Assembly: GCF_020982545.1 (NCBI RefSeq)
Contig: NZ_JAJKLK010000019.1
Location: forward strand, 1,054,001 to 1,118,000
Direction of reading: 5' to 3'
Length of the DNA stretch: 64,000 nt
DNA from: Streptomyces sp. MNU76
Lineage (GTDB): Bacteria > Actinomycetota > Actinomycetes > Streptomycetales > Streptomycetaceae
Position numbers and translations under genes: made by a program. This document shows, piece by piece, positions 42,242-51,475 of the stretch. Within the stretch, counting starts at the first letter, position 1, and each line of letters opens with the position of its first letter. The notes under the pieces are model-generated. The model made no database searches. It was not told the origin of the DNA and worked only from the letters and a program-made list of their open reading frames with translations.

Positions 42242-42256
42242 TTAGATTTGGTCTAA
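42242..42256. promoter_or_regulatory. Possible operator (TTAGA-N5-TCTAA)
   Basis: A 5-bp inverted repeat in an A/T-rich patch, 37 bases upstream of the minus-strand ATG at 42205. A/T-rich dyads are rare in this GC background, so this is a candidate regulator site or promoter element. The regulator is unknown. Confidence 0.35.
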
Positions 42257-42314
42257 AGTTGAGCGACGTCCGAAAGTGCTGAATGCCCTGGTTCGCCGTA
42301 CGCGGCGCGCGGTG

Positions 42315-43526
42315 TCAGGCCTGCCCGTACCCGTCCAGGAAGTTCCCGATCCGGGTGATCGCGGACCGCAGGTCACCCACCGTCGGGAGCGTCACGACCC
42401 GGAAGTGGTCGGGCTCGGCCCAGTTGAAGCCGGTGCCCTGCACAACCATGATCTTTTCCTGGCGGAGCAGGTCGAGGACCATCCGCCGGTCGTCCTTGAT
42501 CTTGAAGACGTTCGGATCGAGGCGCGGGAACAGATACAGCGCACCCTTCGGCTTCACGCACGAGACGCCCGGGATCTGCGTGAGCAACTCGTACGCGACG
42601 TCCCGCTGCTCCTTCAGCCGCCCGCCCGGCAGCACCAGGTCGTTGATCGTCTGCCGCCCGCTGAGCGCGGCGACCACGCCGTGCTGCCCCGGCATGTTCG
42701 CGCACAGCCGCATGTTCGCGAGGATCGTCAGACCCTCGATGTAGGAGTCGGCGTGCGCGCGCGGCCCGGAGATCGCCATCCAGCCCACCCGGTAGCCGGC
42801 CACCCGGTACGCCTTCGACATGCCGTTGAAGGTGAGGGTCAGCAGGTCGGGGGCGATCGCGGCGGTCGGGGTGTGCGTGGCACCGTCGTAGAGGATCTTG
42901 TCGTAGATCTCGTCCGAGCAGACCAGCAGGTTGTGGCGGCGCGCGATGTCCGTCAGCCCGCGCAGCATCGCCTCGTCGTACACCGCGCCCGTCGGGTTGT
43001 TCGGGTTGATGATGACGATCGCCTTGGTGCGGTCGGTGACCTTCCGCTCGACGTCCGCGAGGTCCGGCATCCAGTCGGACTGCTCGTCGCAGCGGTAGTG
43101 CACGGCCGTACCGCCGGACAGGGAGACCGCCGCCGTCCACAGCGGATAGTCCGGGGACGGTACGAGGACCTCGTCGCCGTCGTCGAGCAGGCCCTGCATC
43201 GCCATCACGATCAGCTCGGAGGCGCCGTTGCCGATGAAGACGTGCTCGACGTCCGTCTCGATGCCGATCGTCTGGTTGTGCATGACGACCGCCCTGCGCG
43301 CGGCGAGCAGGCCTTTCGCGTCGCCGTACCCGTGGGACGACGACACGTTGCGGAGGATGTCCTCCAGGATCTCGGGCGGGCACTCGAAGCCGAACGCCGC
43401 CGGATTGCCCGTGTTCAGCTTGAGGATCCGATGCCCCGCCGCCTCAAGCCGCATCGCCTCCTCGAGCACCGGGCCCCGGATCTCGTAACAGACGTTGGCG
43501 AGCTTGGTCGACTGGATCACCTGCAT
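42315..43526 (-). CDS. Pyridoxal phosphate-dependent aminotransferase (AlaA/AspC-like)
   Basis: A 403-residue class I/II aminotransferase. Motifs are NPNNPTG (174-180), SDEIYDKILYDG, and the PLP lysine Lys238 in TFNGMSKAYRVAGYRVGW; the C-terminal FRVVTLP holds the substrate-carboxylate arginine. It resembles the AlaA-type alanine/pyruvate transaminases, but the amino-acid specificity cannot be fixed from sequence. ATG 43526 begins MQVIQSTKLANVCYEIRGPV, the usual N-terminus of that subgroup. It is a single-gene unit. Confidence 0.88.
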   Translation of the reverse strand: MQVIQSTKLANVCYEIRGPVLEEAMRLEAAGHRILKLNTGNPAAFGFECPPEILEDILRNVSSSHGYGDAKGLLAARRAVVMHNQTIGIETDVEHVFIGNGASELIVMAMQGLLDDGDEVLVPSPDYPLWTAAVSLSGGTAVHYRCDEQSDWMPDLADVERKVTDRTKAIVIINPNNPTGAVYDEAMLRGLTDIARRHNLLVCSDEIYDKILYDGATHTPTAAIAPDLLTLTFNGMSKAYRVAGYRVGWMAISGPRAHADSYIEGLTILANMRLCANMPGQHGVVAALSGRQTINDLVLPGGRLKEQRDVAYELLTQIPGVSCVKPKGALYLFPRLDPNVFKIKDDRRMVLDLLRQEKIMVVQGTGFNWAEPDHFRVVTLPTVGDLRSAITRIGNFLDGYGQA

Positions 43527-43788
43527 GTCCGTGAGCTTACGGCGCGGTAACGCGATCCGGGCCGTGTTTTCCACCACGTGGGACGGGCGCAATACCCCGA
43601 AATGCCCCGCCGCTGTTCCCGCGGCGCCCTCCTCTCTACAATCCGCGAGCAGGTCCGGCCGACCCCCCCACCGCACGGCCGCCGACCGCACGGCACCTGG
43701 CCGTACGCCCGTGGACCTGGGCGTTCGGCCCATGCCGCCTGGGCGTACGGCCCACGACGAAGCACGACGACGAAGGCAGTGGAACGCG

Positions 43789-44708
43789 ATGAATGGGGTG
43801 GGCGGCGTGGACAGCGCGCACGGGCCGGACCGGAACGAGGCCGACACCGGGACACCGCCGAACGTGTACCTCCCCGTCGGCGACCCCCACGCCACGCCCG
43901 CGTACGAGGTCTTCGCGGACCCGGCGACGGCGCACGGCTGGCAGAACGCCTACGACGACACGGTCCAACTGGACGAGATCGTGCCGTCCGCCGACGCCCT
44001 TCCGGGTGAGATACGCGGGGGAGTCGGGGACGGCACGGCGCCGGGCGCGACCGGTGGTGCGTCGTACGGGGAGGGTGCCTCGCACGAGGAGGGCCTGGCG
44101 TACGGCGGTGGTGTGCCGCACGGGGAGGGCGCGCCCTACGAGGACCCCGCGCCGCACACGCCCGGGTATCGGGGGCGTACGACGGGCGTACGGAGGGGCG
44201 TACGACGGGACGGGCGGGCCGGAGGCGATGGGGACAGGGCCGGGCGGCGGGCGCGGCCGGTCGACGGGCGCCGGAGCACGCTCGGTCGGCGCCGGGCCCG
44301 CAGGCGGGGCGCGTGGGTCGCGGGCGGGATCGGCGCCGCGGTGCTCGTCGGGGGCGTGGCGGCGGGCTGGCCGGGCTCGGAGGCGGGGACAAGGAGGGGC
44401 CCGGCACGCCGGAACCCGTCCGGTCGGCCCCGGCCGACGACCGCTCCGGCGGCGCGGACGCGGCCACGCCGTCGGCCTCCGCCGACACGGGGGCGGAGAA
44501 GGCTCCCGGCGACTCCTCGCCCGACGCCTCCGCGTCCACGTCCCCGTCCTCGACCGCCACGACCACCGAGCCCGCCGACTCCGCATCGCCCTCGGAGACC
44601 TCCGCGCCGTCGTCGGCGGCCCCCACCACCACGGAGACCACGTCGCCCCGAGGCAACGGCAACGGCAACCAGGGCCGAGGCCAGGGCGCGACGAAGGACC
44701 CCAGGTAA
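43789..44708 (+). pseudogene. Single-pass membrane protein with Ser/Thr-rich extracellular tail, frameshifted
   Basis: ATG 43789 opens an acidic N-terminal region (PNVYLPVGDPHATPAYEVF), a Gly/Glu-rich repeat-like stretch, an Arg-rich segment and a transmembrane helix (AWVAGGIGAAVLVGGVAAGW). Just after the helix, at about 44370-44388, the frame must shift at a G-rich run to continue into GGDKEGPGTPEPVRS and a Ser/Thr/Ala-rich extracytoplasmic tail ending GQGATKDPR. The restored product would be about 305 residues. No domain recognised. Single-base error or true frameshift; see the frameshift finding. Confidence 0.6.
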
Positions 44709-45098
44709 CCAGGGACCGCCACCGCCACCGCCACCGCCACCGACGACCGACGAACGCGCACTTACCGGCCCGGCCCCGGATCCCCGGGGCCCGCGTCCGC
44801 ACGCCCTCACCAGCACACCCACGTCTGCTGGTTGGGCCTCCGCCGGCCTGTCGCTGGTCGGCGACTCGCATACTTCGGCCGGTCGGGTTCCGTCGATCTG
44901 TCTTCGCCGATCGCCCTGCCGACCGAGCTTCGTCGGTCTCCGGCCCCAACCCCCCACCCTCTGGCCGAAGATCACGCGGCCGGAACCAACTCCTTGCTCG
45001 TCCTCCACATCGCCCTCACAATGCGCATGACAAGCTGCGGTGGCCGGAAGATCTTCTGCCACCACGCAGCCATATAGCTGTAGTGAGGGGACCCCCAC
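44709..45098. other. 390-bp gap with a short CCGCCA tandem repeat
   Basis: Four to five CGCCAC units lie at about 44718-44742. A small stem ACCGA-GCTTCG-TCGGT follows near 44930, then a more A/T-rich 100 bp leads to the protease start. No gene is supported; it should contain the promoter of the protease. Confidence 0.45.
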
Positions 45099-46025
45099 AT
45101 GAGAAAGCCTCTCGTTGCCTCGCTGTTCGCCCTGGTGATCACCGGGGCGGGCGCGGCACCGGCGGTCGCGGCGCCCGGACCGGCGGCGCCCGGGAAGTCG
45201 GCGGACGCGGCCGTGAAGTCCGTGGTCGGCGATGTCGTCGACACGGCGGACAAGACCGTCGCCGGCCTCACGGCCCCCGCCCCGGCGGTCCAGGCCGTCA
45301 ACTTCGCCGGCACCGTCTCGCTCAGCAACTGTTCCGGCTCCGTCGTCCGGATGCCCGACTCCGAGGACAACGACCCGGCGCTGGTGATGACCAACGGCCA
45401 CTGTCTGGAGGGCGGCTTCCCGACCCCCGGACAGGTCATCGTCGACCGGGCCTCCACCCGCACCTTCGGCCTGCTCAACTCCGCCGGTACCCGCGTCGGC
45501 ACCCTGCGCGCCAGCAAGATCGCGTACGGCACGATGACCGACACGGACATGGCGGTGTACCAGCTCACCACCACGTACGCGCAGATCAAGAGCACGTACG
45601 GCATCGACGCGCTCGTCTACGACACCGCCCGCCCGGCGGTCGGCACCGACATCAGCGTCGTCTCCGGGTACTGGAAGCGGATCTACAGCTGCGACGTCGA
45701 CGGGTTCGCGTACCGCCTGAAGGAGGGTGACTGGACCTGGAAGGACTCCATCCGTTACACCTCCGCCTGCAACACCATCGGCGGCACCTCCGGCTCCCCG
45801 GTCCTCGACGTCGCCACCAACAAGGTCGTCGGCGTCAACAACACGGGCAACGAGAGCGGCGAGCGCTGCACCCTGAACAACCCCTGCGAGGTCGACGCGA
45901 ACGGCACCGTCACCGTCCGCCGGGGCATCAACTACGCCCAGCAGACCTGGCACGTCCCCGCCTGCTTCGGCGTGGACAACAAGCTCGACCTCTCGGCCGC
46001 GGGCTGCGTGCTCCCCAAGCCGTAG
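45099..46025 (+). CDS. Secreted trypsin-like serine protease
   Basis: A 308-residue exported protein with a signal peptide (MRKPLVASLFALVITGAGAA, cut near AVAA), a short propeptide-like Ala/Val-rich stretch, and a chymotrypsin-fold domain. The catalytic triad is visible: His101 in MTNGHCLEGG, Asp148/Asp150 in MTDTDMAVYQL and Ser231 in IGGTSGSPVL. Cysteine pairs (Cys78-Cys102 region, Cys198/224) would make disulfides. The substrate preference is not obvious. GAGGGG upstream of the ATG. It is transcribed alone; a repeat-family copy follows it. Confidence 0.9.
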   Translation: MRKPLVASLFALVITGAGAAPAVAAPGPAAPGKSADAAVKSVVGDVVDTADKTVAGLTAPAPAVQAVNFAGTVSLSNCSGSVVRMPDSEDNDPALVMTNGHCLEGGFPTPGQVIVDRASTRTFGLLNSAGTRVGTLRASKIAYGTMTDTDMAVYQLTTTYAQIKSTYGIDALVYDTARPAVGTDISVVSGYWKRIYSCDVDGFAYRLKEGDWTWKDSIRYTSACNTIGGTSGSPVLDVATNKVVGVNNTGNESGERCTLNNPCEVDANGTVTVRRGINYAQQTWHVPACFGVDNKLDLSAAGCVLPKP

Positions 46026-46087
46026 CGCTCCGCTCGGGGGGCCGTGGAGACCGCCGGGGCCATCGGGCGGCTGTTCGTCCGCGGCCC

Positions 46088-46131
46088 GGTGGGGCTTCTC
46101 GCGCAGTTCCCCGCGCCCCTGACGGGGCGTG
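46088..46131. repeat. Dispersed intergenic inverted repeat, copy 4
   Basis: The core GCGCAGTTCCCCGCGCCCCT (46101-46120) plus GACGGGGCG can fold on itself. It lies between the convergent serine protease and deacylase genes, where it may serve as terminator. Confidence 0.75.
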
Positions 46132-46161
46132 GGACGGACGGCGGCCGGACGGGCACCCCCA

Positions 46162-47805
46162 TCAGACGCCCCGCCGGACGGACCGGCCCGCCAGCGTGTC
46201 CGTCCGGCGGCCGTCCTCGATGACGAAGCGGCCGTCGATCAGGACGTGCGGGATGCCGGTGGGCAGCGTGCGGGGGGCCTCGTACGTCGACCCGGCGGCC
46301 ACGGTCGCCGGGTCGAACAGGACCAGGTCGGCGCGGTACCCCTCGCGGACGAGTCCCCGGTCCGCGAGGCGCAGCCGCGCGGCGGGGCGTGAGGTGAGAT
46401 GGGCGACGCACTCCTCCAGGGAGAGCACGCCCAACTCCCTCACGTACCGGCCGAGATAGTGGGGGAACGTCCCGTACGCGCGCGGATGCGGCTTGTCCCC
46501 GCGCAGGATGCCGTCGGAGCCGCCGGTGTGCACGCGGTGGCGCATGATGGCCCGCACGTTCTCCTCGTGCCCGACGTGCTGCAGGATCGTGGAACCGAGC
46601 CGGTCCTCGACGAGCAGCCGCCGGGCGGTCACCCAGGGCTCCTCGCCGCGCGCCCCGGCCGACCGCGCGATCGTCCGGCCGACGTACGACGACAGCGCCG
46701 GGTCGGTGACGCCCGAGATCTCGATGGTGTCCCACTCGATGGGCACGCCGTGGCAGCCGTCCGCGCCGACGACCTCCATGTGGTGCCGGATGCGCCCGGC
46801 CGTGTCGTCGTCCGCCAGCCGCGCCAGGATCGCCTCGGGGCCACCCTCGCTCGCCCAGCTCGGCAGCATCGCGACGAGGGTCGTGCAGCCGGGGGTGTAG
46901 GGATAGGTGTCGAGGGAGATGTCCGCGCCGGTCGCGAGCGCCTTGTCCAGGAGCGCGAGGAGTTCCGGTGCCCGCCCCTCGTTCACACCGAAGTTCATGG
47001 TGGCGTGGGCCAGATGCAGGGCACACCCGGCCTCCCGTGTCAGGTCCACCATCTCCTCGTACGCCTGGAGCGCGCCCGCCCCGTACGAGCGGTGGTGCGG
47101 GCAGTAGTAGCCGTCGTACGACGCCACCACCCGGCACAGCTCGGTCAGTTCGGCGTCCTTCGCGTACATGCCGGGGGTGTACGTGAGCCCCGACGACATT
47201 CCGACGGCACCCTCCCTGAGCCCCGCCGCCACCGACTCCCGCATACGGTCCAGCTCTTCGGGCGTCGCCTCCCGGTCCTCCCAGCCCACGGCGAGCATCC
47301 GGACCGTGCCCTGCGGCACGAGGTACGCGGCGTTCACGGCGATCCCCTCACCCCCGAAGCCGTGGTCGAGCCGGTCCAGGTACTCGCCGACCGAGCGCCA
47401 GCTGAAGTCGATGTCCTCGCCGTACCCGTTCCAGCCGGTGATCGCGCGGCGGACCTCCTCCAGGGTGCGGTCGTCGACGGGCGCGTACGACAGCCCGTCC
47501 TGGCCGATGACCTCCAGGGTCACCCCCTGGGCCGCCTTCGCGGTGTGCTCGGGGTCCCGCAGGAGCGCCAGGTCGCTGTGGGCGTGCATGTCGATGAAGC
47601 CGGGGGCCAGGACGAGGCCCTCGGCGTCGATCTCCCGCCGTGCCCGCGGCCGTTGGCACCCCGCCGCGGCCGCCTCCTTGACGATCGACGTGATCCTGCC
47701 GTCCGCCACGACCACGTCGGCGCGGTAGGAGGGGTCGCCGGAGCCGTCCACGACCTCGGCGTCACGGAAGACCAGTTCGTCCATGCGCGCTACCCGTTCG
47801 TCCAT
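46162..47805 (-). CDS. N-acyl-D-amino-acid deacylase (D-aminoacylase)
   Basis: A 547-residue amidohydrolase-superfamily enzyme of the D-aminoacylase family, which releases D-amino acids from N-acyl-D-amino acids. Signatures are PGFIDMHAHSDLALL (metal-site HxH), the region HHRSYG and LHLAHATMNFGVNEG, TYPYTPGCTTL, and VHTGGSDGILRGDKPHPRAYG near the C-terminus. ATG 47805 has AAGG eight bases upstream; a GTG three codons earlier is possible. It is probably cotranscribed with the D-amino-acid deaminase gene just upstream and regulated by the IclR protein. Confidence 0.9.
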   Translation of the reverse strand: MDERVARMDELVFRDAEVVDGSGDPSYRADVVVADGRITSIVKEAAAAGCQRPRARREIDAEGLVLAPGFIDMHAHSDLALLRDPEHTAKAAQGVTLEVIGQDGLSYAPVDDRTLEEVRRAITGWNGYGEDIDFSWRSVGEYLDRLDHGFGGEGIAVNAAYLVPQGTVRMLAVGWEDREATPEELDRMRESVAAGLREGAVGMSSGLTYTPGMYAKDAELTELCRVVASYDGYYCPHHRSYGAGALQAYEEMVDLTREAGCALHLAHATMNFGVNEGRAPELLALLDKALATGADISLDTYPYTPGCTTLVAMLPSWASEGGPEAILARLADDDTAGRIRHHMEVVGADGCHGVPIEWDTIEISGVTDPALSSYVGRTIARSAGARGEEPWVTARRLLVEDRLGSTILQHVGHEENVRAIMRHRVHTGGSDGILRGDKPHPRAYGTFPHYLGRYVRELGVLSLEECVAHLTSRPAARLRLADRGLVREGYRADLVLFDPATVAAGSTYEAPRTLPTGIPHVLIDGRFVIEDGRRTDTLAGRSVRRGV

Positions 47806-47828
47806 GCGGGTCACCTTTCAGGGCTCGG

Positions 47829-47935
47829 CGGCCGGAGCCGGAAGCGGGCCGGAGTCGGAAGCGGTCGGGGGCTGGAAGTGACAGGGGCCGGAAGCGGCCG
47901 GAGCCGGAAGCGGGCCGGAGCCGGAAGCGGCCGGG
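47829..47935. repeat. GC-rich minisatellite between the deaminase and deacylase genes
   Basis: The motif GCCGGAAGCGG / CCGGAGCCGGAAGC recurs about six times with small variations in about 107 bp. It occupies most of the 131-bp gap between the two genes. No coding role. Confidence 0.75.
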
Positions 47936-47936
47936 G

Positions 47937-49232
47937 TCAGAAATACGTGCGGACGTAGTCCGTCACGGTCCCGTCCGCCTCCACCACCGGAATCAGCTTC
48001 CACTTGTCGAACGACGTGCACGGATGCGACAGCCCCAGCCCCACCCAGTCACCGACCTCCAGCTCCGCGCCGGACTCCGTGCGCAGCCACGCGTGCTGGT
48101 CCGACAGCCCCGTCACCGTGATCCCGGCGGCCTCGCGGACCGCACCCGTGCCCGCGTCCCGCACCACCTCCGCCGACGGCGGATCGAGGTCGTACGCGGC
48201 GTCGCGCTTGCCCGCGTTGACGAAGGCCTGCTCGGGGGTGGGCCGGGAGACGACCTGCGCCCAGAGCCGGAAGGCCGGCTCCAGGGCGCCCTCCTCGGGG
48301 ATCCGGTTGAAGGGGGTGATCCGGCGGTAGTGCCCGGCGTCGTGCGAGACGTACGCGCCGGACCGCAGCAACTTCAGTACGGGCACGGACAGTTCGGGCA
48401 GCTCGGCGAAGACCTCGGCGACCGTGTCGAACCAGGCGCTGCCGCCCGCGCTGACGATCACCTCGTCCAGGCCCGCGAACCGCCCCGCCTTGTCGAAGTC
48501 GGCGGCCAGCGCGGTGAGCCGGCGCAGCCACGCCGCCACCCGCTCCGGGTTCGCGTCCGGTACCTCGCCCTCGTACCCGGCGACCCCGACCAGACGCAGT
48601 GTGTCCGCCCCGGCCACCGCGTCCGCGATCACCGCGCACTCGGCCTCCGTGCGCACGCCGGTCCGCGCGCCCTCGCCGGCGCCCAGCTCCACGACGACGT
48701 CCACGGGACGCGCCGGGCGCGCGCCCCGTAGCGCCGCGTCCATCAGCTCCACGCCGCGCACCGAGTCGACGTAGCAGACGAACCGGAAGTCCGGGTCGGC
48801 CGTCAGCTCGTCGGCGATCCAGCGCAGGGCGGCCGGATCGACGAGTTCGTTGGCCAGGAAGACCCGCTCGATGCCGAACTCCCGTGCCACACGCACCTGG
48901 TGGGGCACGGCGAGGGTGATGCCCCAGGCGCCGTGCTCGATCTGCCGCCAGAAGAGCCGAGGCGCCATGGACGTCTTGCCGTGCGGGGCGAAGGCGAGGC
49001 CGTGGCGCGCGGAGTACGCCTCCATCAGCGCCAGGTTGTGCTCCAGGCGCTCGGCGGAGAGGGCGAGCACCGGGGTGGTGAAGCCGCCCGTGAACAGGTT
49101 CCGGCGCTGCGCGGTCAGCTCGGCCACCGTCAGTCCGTCGGCGTCCGGCGGAAGGCCCTTGAAGCGGTGGTCGACGCGCTCCCGCGCCAGCCGGCCCGAC
49201 GCTTCGCCACTCTCGACGCTCTCGACACCCAC
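47937..49232 (-). CDS. D-amino-acid deaminase / D-threonine aldolase-like PLP enzyme
   Basis: A 431-residue fold-type III PLP enzyme (alanine racemase N-terminal barrel). After an N-terminal segment come TPVLALSAERLEHNLALM and FAPHGKTSMAPRLF, whose Lys should be the Schiff-base lysine, then the barrel strands and a C-terminal beta domain with zinc ligands expected in GLSDQHAWL and LGLSHPCTSFDKW (His/Cys pair typical of D-serine dehydratase/DSD1 and D-TA proteins). GTG 49232 has GGGAGG four bases upstream. It lies upstream of the deacylase, whose product would be its substrate, and would produce a 2-oxo acid and ammonia. Confidence 0.88.
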   Translation of the reverse strand: MGVESVESGEASGRLARERVDHRFKGLPPDADGLTVAELTAQRRNLFTGGFTTPVLALSAERLEHNLALMEAYSARHGLAFAPHGKTSMAPRLFWRQIEHGAWGITLAVPHQVRVAREFGIERVFLANELVDPAALRWIADELTADPDFRFVCYVDSVRGVELMDAALRGARPARPVDVVVELGAGEGARTGVRTEAECAVIADAVAGADTLRLVGVAGYEGEVPDANPERVAAWLRRLTALAADFDKAGRFAGLDEVIVSAGGSAWFDTVAEVFAELPELSVPVLKLLRSGAYVSHDAGHYRRITPFNRIPEEGALEPAFRLWAQVVSRPTPEQAFVNAGKRDAAYDLDPPSAEVVRDAGTGAVREAAGITVTGLSDQHAWLRTESGAELEVGDWVGLGLSHPCTSFDKWKLIPVVEADGTVTDYVRTYF

Positions 49233-49251
49233 GGGACCTCCCTGACGAGGT

Positions 49252-49272
49252 GCGTTGCAGTGAGTGCAACGC
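49252..49272. promoter_or_regulatory. Palindromic operator in the deaminase/kinase divergent promoter
   Basis: A perfect inverted repeat with 8-bp arms GCGTTGCA / TGCAACGC and a 5-bp spacer (GTGAG) lies 20 bases upstream of the deaminase GTG. ATTGCGTAT just beside it may be an additional half-site. IclR-type regulators bind such sites; the IclR gene of this cluster is the likely ligand, by inference. Confidence 0.7.
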
Positions 49273-49377
49273 CCATTGCGTATATCGCTCACGGCTATCT
49301 AATATCCCAGCCAGCGCCGGGTCAACGGTGCCGCCCCACCCTGGGGCCTGTCGACGCGACGAGGAGCCCTCACCATC

Positions 49378-50701
49378 GTGACCGCCGACGGACTCCGTTC
49401 CCCCGACGCCGCCGCTCCCGACGTCGTCGATGTCGTCGCGCTCGGCGAGTCCATGGTCACCTTCCTGCCCACCCGCCCCGGGCGCCTCGCCGACACCCTC
49501 CTTCGACCGGGCCATCGGCGGCGCGGAGTCCAACGTGGCCTGCGCGCTGGCCTCCGCGGGCCACACGGCGCGCTGGGTCAGCCGGGTCGGAGCGGACGGC
49601 TTCGGCGACCACCTGGTGGAGGAGATCGGCTCCTACGGCGTCGACGTGTCGTCCGTGCGGCGCGACCCGGTACGGCCCACGGGCGTGTACTTCCGCACGG
49701 CCGGCGACCGCGCCACGGGCGCCCTCGAAGTCGCCTACTACCGCGCCGGTTCGGCCGCCTCGGCGATGTCGACGCGGACGGTGGACCTCACCGCCGTACG
49801 CGCCGGTCGCGTCCTGCACCTCTCCGGCATCACGGCGGCCCTCTCCGCCGACTGCCTGCGCCTGCTCCGCGACCTGACGGCCCCGCGCCCCGCCCACCGC
49901 CCGCTGGTCTCCTTCGACGTCAACCACCGCCGGAGCCTGTGGCGCGACCCCGACGGCCCCCACGTCCTGCTCGAACTGGCACGCGGCGCCGACCTGGTGT
50001 TCGTCGGGGAGGACGAGGCGGAGGAGGCGTGGGGTGTCACCGGCGGCCCCTCATCCATCCGCGCCCTCCTGCCGGAACCCCGCACCCTGGTGGTCAAACA
50101 GGGATCCCACGGAGCCACCCTGTTCACACGCACGCCCCCATCGCAGGAGCGGCCGCGCACGGACGGAAGGGGGCGTGCCGGGGGGTGTCCGCCCGCAGCG
50201 GCCGGCGTCCACCACCGAGCACAACCCCACCCGACGGCGCCCGCCGGACCGAGGACGGAGACCCCCGGCCCGCCCTCGACCCCACCCCGGCGGGCGAGGC
50301 GCCGGTCCGGCCGATGGGCGTGCCGGGGGCGAGCCGGCGGCCGGGCCCACGCACACCCCGGCAGCCCGCGTCCGCGCAGGCGCGGGCCGGTCAGTCGGAC
50401 ACGACCACCTTCGTCCCCGCCCCCACGGTCCACGTCACCGCGGCGGTCGGGGCCGGTGACGCCTTCGCCGCCGGTTTCCTCTCCGCCACCCTCCGCGGCC
50501 TGCCCGCCCGCGACCGCCTCCGCCACGGTCACCTCATGGCCGCCGCCGCCCTCACCGCCCCCGGTGACCTCGCCACCACCCCGGCGGGGCCACGCCGACC
50601 GCCTCGCCGCCCTGGACGACGACGCGTGGGGGAGACTTCGACTCGCCCCCGGCTGGACTGACGTACCGGACCGGGCCGAGGAGGAGGTACACACCCCATG
50701 A
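49378..50701 (+). pseudogene. kdgK: PfkB-family sugar kinase (2-keto-3-deoxygluconate kinase-like), multiply frameshifted
   Basis: The N-terminus (VVDVVALGESMVTFLPTRPGRLADT), a long central part (FDRAIGGAESNVACALASAGH ... VVKQGSHGATLF) and the C-terminal PfkB signature (VHVTAAVGAGDAFAAGFLSATLRGLP) are all recognisable but in different frames. Shifts are needed at the CCC of 49496-49498, between about 50130 and 50390, and at 50578-50589. The central part is interrupted by about 240 bp of GC-rich sequence without kinase similarity (about 50150-50390). The catalytic Asp of GAGDAFAAGF is present. The stop overlaps the IclR ATG (ATGA). Either sequencing error plus a real insertion, or a decaying gene. 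Confidence 0.75.
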
Positions 50702-51459
50702 GCCAGACCGTCGACCGCGCGCTCAGCATCCTGCCGCTGCTCGCCGAGGGCCCCGCCGATCTCGGCCAGGTCGCCGACCGCCTGGGCGTCCACAAGTCCA
50801 CGGCCCTGCGCCTCCTGCGCACCCTCCACGAACACGGCCTGGTCTACCGCCAGTCCGACCAGCGCTACCGCCTCGGCGCCCGTCTCTTCGCCCTCGCCCA
50901 GGAGGCCGTGGAGAACCTCGACATCCGCGAGATCGCCCACCCCCACCTGGTACGCCTCAACGAACAGTGCGGCCACACCGTCCACCTCGCCGTCCACGAG
51001 GAGAACGAGGTCATCTACATCGACAAGGTGGAGAGCCGCTACCCGGTCCGGATGTACTCGCGGATCGGCAAGCCGGTCGCCATCACGGTCGCCGCCGTCG
51101 CCAAGCTGTGCCTCGCCGACCTCCCCGAAGCCGAGCGCCGCGCCCTCGCGGAGAAGCTCGACTACCCCCTGTACACGTCCCGTTCGACCCCCAACGCCCC
51201 CGCCTTCCTCAAGGAGTTGGCGCGGGTCCGCGAACAGGGCTGGGCCACCGACCTCGGCGGCCACGAGGAGTCCATCAACTGCGTCGCCGCGCCCATCCGG
51301 GGCACCGACGGCCGGGTCGTCGCCGCGATGTCGGTCTCGGCACCCAACGTCGTCGTCACCGCCGACGAACTCCTCACCCTGCTCCCGCTGGTCCGCCGCA
51401 CCGCGGACGCGATCAGCGGCGAGTACTCCGGCAGAACCCCCACGTCAGCCCCCGTATGA
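50698..51459 (+). CDS. IclR-family transcriptional regulator
   Basis: A 253-residue IclR protein. The N-terminal winged helix-turn-helix (residues about 5-65) has DLGQVADRLGVHKSTALRLLRTL. The C-terminal effector domain (about 80-245) includes EENEVIYIDKVESRYPVRMYSRIG and NCVAAPIRG, both typical of the family. The ATG overlaps the kinase stop and has GAGGAGG upstream. It sits in the middle of the D-amino-acid cluster, so it probably senses a D-amino or 2-oxo acid and controls the divergent operons through the palindrome at 49252-49272. The effector is not known. Confidence 0.92.
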   Translation: MSQTVDRALSILPLLAEGPADLGQVADRLGVHKSTALRLLRTLHEHGLVYRQSDQRYRLGARLFALAQEAVENLDIREIAHPHLVRLNEQCGHTVHLAVHEENEVIYIDKVESRYPVRMYSRIGKPVAITVAAVAKLCLADLPEAERRALAEKLDYPLYTSRSTPNAPAFLKELARVREQGWATDLGGHEESINCVAAPIRGTDGRVVAAMSVSAPNVVVTADELLTLLPLVRRTADAISGEYSGRTPTSAPV

Positions 51460-51475
51460 CGGACAAGGACCCCCG

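Noticed and set aside
47829..47935. Repeat array considered as CRISPR
   Set aside because: Units are short, contiguous, GC-rich and lack unique spacers; no cas genes are nearby.
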